Positions 61,872-64,000 of a DNA stretch of 64,000 nucleotides are shown one piece after another. A program made the translations under genes and the position numbers. A model generated the notes under the pieces. The model saw nothing but the letters and a program-made list of their open reading frames with translations. It had not been told where the DNA came from and searched no databases. This stretch comes from Streptomyces sp. NBC_00247 (GTDB taxonomy: Bacteria; Actinomycetota; Actinomycetes; Streptomycetales; Streptomycetaceae): contig NZ_CP108093.1 in NCBI RefSeq assembly GCF_036188265.1, positions 2,046,001-2,110,000 on the forward strand, written 5' to 3'. Every line of letters begins with the position of its first letter. Positions within the stretch are counted from its first letter, which is position 1.

Positions 61872-62348
61872 TCAGGTGTGAGCTTCCTCGCCCCTGTCCG
61901 GTCCGGCACTCCCGCCGGGTCCCCCGGTCCTGCCGTCCCACCGTGCGCGCCGCATGTCGATCCGCGGCAGATGCCCGTCCGCGGACCGGGCGGCGCCGCG
62001 CAGCGGTGTGCCCTCGTCGCGGTAGCGCGCCAGTGCGCGCAGTTCGTGCCCGGGCAGGAGCGTGCCGTCCGACCGCACGACGCGCCACCAGGGCACCGCC
62101 GATCCGTAGAGCGCCATCGCCCGGCCGACCTGGCGCGGTCCGCCGTCGCCCAGCCACTCGGCGACGTCGCCGTAGGTCATGACGTGACCGGGCGGGACCA
62201 GGTCGGCGACGTCGAGGACCCGCTCGGCGTACTCCGGAAGCTCGGCGTGGGCCTGCGCGGCCGGCGCACCGGCGGTGTCGTCCTCCGCCGGCGGGCGGCG
62301 GAGGGTGCCGTCGTCCGCGCCGCCGCGGGGCGTCCGGTCCTGTCTCAT
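61872..62348 (-). CDS. Alkyltransferase-like (Atl) DNA-damage-binding protein
   Basis: Protein of 158 residues (ATG 62357 would add three). The MGMT C-terminal fold is visible: VLDVADLVPPGHVMTYGDVAEWLG, PRQVGRAMALYG and the active-site segment. There the catalytic Cys of PCHRV is replaced: PWWRVVRSDG has Trp87 at the cysteine position. Such Atl proteins bind O6-alkylguanine without repairing it and signal to excision repair. It has extra N- and C-terminal tails compared with the usual 100-residue Atl proteins. It is encoded next to AdnAB, as in mycobacteria (Rv3204). Confidence 0.88.
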   Translation of the reverse strand: MRQDRTPRGGADDGTLRRPPAEDDTAGAPAAQAHAELPEYAERVLDVADLVPPGHVMTYGDVAEWLGDGGPRQVGRAMALYGSAVPWWRVVRSDGTLLPGHELRALARYRDEGTPLRGAARSADGHLPRIDMRRARWDGRTGGPGGSAGPDRGEEAHT

Positions 62349-62600
62349 CCGTCCCATCCTGCCGTACGCCACCGACAGCGGGGTGCCCGTCCGGAGATTT
62401 CCGCCGGCCCCTGCGGGGAGCGCGCGCACCCCGCGGACCGCGAGCGCGCTCGCGGGCAAAGGAGCGAATCCTCCCCTTCGCGCGCGCGGGCAATGCACCC
62501 TGATGGCTCCGCGTGTCCGTGCGCCGTGCCACCATCGTGCGGGCGGTGACCGGTGATACGAGAACACGAAGATCGACCAGATGCGACGAAGGAGCAGGGC

Positions 62601-64000
62601 GTGCAGCCATCCAGGGCGGCGGACGCCTCCGATGCCGACTCGCAGCCAGGTGGTTCCGGCTCCACGCCGGAACCCACCGGTGACCCCACCGAGCCCACCC
62701 GTACCGAAGAAGCCGGAGCAGCCGGGAACTCCGGAGAAGCCGAGAACCCCGGAGCAGCCGGAGCAGCCGGGAACAGCGATGACGCCACCGCCGGCCGCGA
62801 CGGCACCCCGCGCCTGACCGGTTCGACCCGTGCGGGCACCGGCGACGGGCCCACCGGGCGTGTCTCCGGCGACGAACCGCTGCTCGCGGCCCGGGTGCAC
62901 CGCCCGTCCGACCTGATGCGCCTGCTCGTCGGCGTGCTCGCCATCGCCGTCCTGCTGGCCGTCGCCGCGTTCGCGCAGGGCACCACGACGGGCCTGGAGG
63001 ACGACATCTCCCGGGGCACCGAGCAGGCGCCCGATCTCCTGATCAAGGTCGCCGGGCTGGTGTCGAGCATCGCGGTGCTGCTCGTCCCGGTCGCCTTCGC
63101 CATCGAACGTCTGATCAAACGCGACGGGCTGCGCATCGCGGACGGGGTGCTCGCCGCCGTGCTCGCGCACGGGGTGACGCTCGCCACCGATCTCTGGGTC
63201 TCCCGGTCCGCCCCCGGCTCGATCCAGGACGCGCTGACCCAGCAGCAGCCCGGTCACGCGCTGACCGACCCGGTGCACGGCTACCTCGCGCCCGTCATCG
63301 CCTACATGACGGCGGTGGGCATGGCCCGGCGTCCGCGCTGGCGGGTCGTGCTCTGGGTGGTGCTGCTGCTCGACGCGTTCGCCATGCTGGTCGGCGGGTA
63401 CACCACCCCGTTCTCGATCGTCCTCACCGTGCTGATCGGCTGGACCGTCGCGTACGGGACGCTGTACGGGGTCGGTTCCCCGAACGTCCGGCCCACCGGC
63501 CAGCATCTGATGGCCGGGCTGCGGCACGTCGGTTTCCGGCCGGTCGCCGCGCTGCGCGCCGACGAGGCTCCCGACAACCCGGACCAGAACGACCGGGGGC
63601 GCCGCTATCTGGTCACCCTGGAGGACGGCCCCCCGCTCGACGTGACGGTCGTGGACCGGGAACAGCAGGCCCAGGGGTTCTTCTACCGGGCCTGGCGGCG
63701 GCTCACCCTGCGCAGCATCACCCAGCGGCGTTCCATCCAGTCGCTGCGCCAGGCCCTGGAACAGGAGGCGCTGCTCGCGTACGCGGCCATCGCGGCGGGG
63801 GCGAACGCGCCGAAGCTGATCGCCACGTCCGAGCTGGGCCCGGACGCCGTGATGCTGGTGTACGAGCACATCGGGGGCCGGTCGCTGGACTCGCTGGAGG
63901 ACGAGGAGATCACCGACGACCTGGTACGCGGCGCCTGGGAGCAGGTGCGGTCGCTCCAGTCGCGGCGGATCGCCCACCGCAGGCTCGCGGGGGACGCGAT
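62601..64000 (+). CDS. Membrane protein with kinase-like domain, LPG-synthase-TM type (3' truncated)
   Basis: The frame starts at GTG 62601 (GGAG seven bases upstream) and is open to the window end, giving about 466 residues. The first 90 residues are Gly/Ala/Glu-rich and low complexity. Hydrophobic helices follow (LLVGVLAIAVLLAVAAFA, VSSIAVLLVPVAFAI, VVLWVVLLLDAFAMLVGG and others), then a cytoplasmic part with FYRAWRRLTLRSI, MLVYEHIGGRSLDSL and an HRRLAGDA catalytic-loop-like segment. This is the pattern of actinobacterial lysylphosphatidylglycerol-synthase-TM proteins with a kinase-like module. The remaining C-terminus is outside. Confidence 0.75.
   Translation, partial: MQPSRAADASDADSQPGGSGSTPEPTGDPTEPTRTEEAGAAGNSGEAENPGAAGAAGNSDDATAGRDGTPRLTGSTRAGTGDGPTGRVSGDEPLLAARVHRPSDLMRLLVGVLAIAVLLAVAAFAQGTTTGLEDDISRGTEQAPDLLIKVAGLVSSIAVLLVPVAFAIERLIKRDGLRIADGVLAAVLAHGVTLATDLWVSRSAPGSIQDALTQQQPGHALTDPVHGYLAPVIAYMTAVGMARRPRWRVVLWVVLLLDAFAMLVGGYTTPFSIVLTVLIGWTVAYGTLYGVGSPNVRPTGQHLMAGLRHVGFRPVAALRADEAPDNPDQNDRGRRYLVTLEDGPPLDVTVVDREQQAQGFFYRAWRRLTLRSITQRRSIQSLRQALEQEALLAYAAIAAGANAPKLIATSELGPDAVMLVYEHIGGRSLDSLEDEEITDDLVRGAWEQVRSLQSRRIAHRRLAGDA

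Noticed and set aside
57941..62182. Plus-strand open frame of over 1400 codons opposite adnA
   Set aside because: It is complementary to the AdnA coding frame, is Gly/Arg/Val-rich and has no family features. It runs through an intergenic region without change in character.

Overview
This window is chromosomal DNA from a high-G+C actinomycete, almost certainly a Streptomyces. The evidence is GC-saturated third codon positions with long antisense shadow frames, frequent GTG starts, a sigR-rsrA pair, wblC, AdnAB, a B12-riboswitch-controlled class Ia ribonucleotide reductase, and housekeeping genes typical of the core chromosome. From memory, much of the gene content matches the conserved actinobacterial block known in Mycobacterium tuberculosis as roughly Rv3193c-Rv3228 (UPF0182, PDZ protease, zinc protease, ABC1 kinase, whiB7, uvrD2, mycoredoxin, nudC, adnAB, Atl protein, sigH/rshA, aroA, rsgA). 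I see no phage, IS element, CRISPR array or clear island.

Layout. 1-3.9 kb: end of a GntR regulator, a DUF3311/sodium-solute symporter pair, a lipoprotein and a GNAT acetyltransferase. 3.96-9.8 kb: two NrdR-type boxes and a cobalamin riboswitch precede nrdA-nrdB; an AraC-type gene resembling nrdS lies further on, separated by a terminator and two minus-strand genes. 9.9-17.7 kb (minus strand): zinc D-Ala-D-Ala carboxypeptidase, peptide deformylase, TPR protein, a degenerate and an intact HD-GYP membrane protein, rsrA, sigR with an autoregulatory promoter, and a small hydrolase. 17.7-26 kb: SRAP protein, M50-type membrane protease, aroA, rsgA, an SMR pump, hisN, a CBS protein, and divergent catalase and Fur-type regulator.

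26-46 kb: two identical initiator tRNA genes in 123-bp direct repeats flank a Sel1-repeat protein. They are followed by a UPF0182 membrane protein, a PPA1309-like protein, a PDZ/Lon-type protease, a 56-residue membrane protein, moaE, an SDR-fold protein, a zinc-protease-like protein and a Nudix protein. Next come a three-gene TerD/AIM24 operon, a YgjP-like metallopeptidase, an orphan E1/ThiF-like protein with TOMM-cyclodehydratase character, and an ABC1 kinase. 46-52.8 kb: wblC (whiB7) with a complete riboregulatory leader (WhiB7-type promoter, uORF, intrinsic terminator), uvrD2, a mycoredoxin behind a consensus SigR promoter, and nudC. 52.8-64 kb: an M20 dipeptidase, adnB and adnA, an Atl-type alkyltransferase-like protein, and the start of a membrane protein with a kinase-like part.

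The strongest theme is thiol-redox and antibiotic stress. SigR-RsrA, a SigR-type promoter on mycoredoxin, the WblC attenuator, peptide deformylase and the CatR/catalase pair sit near DNA metabolism functions (RNR, UvrD2, AdnAB, SRAP, Atl, NudC). The least explained units are the TerD-AIM24 operon, the orphan E1-like protein and the paired HD-GYP proteins.
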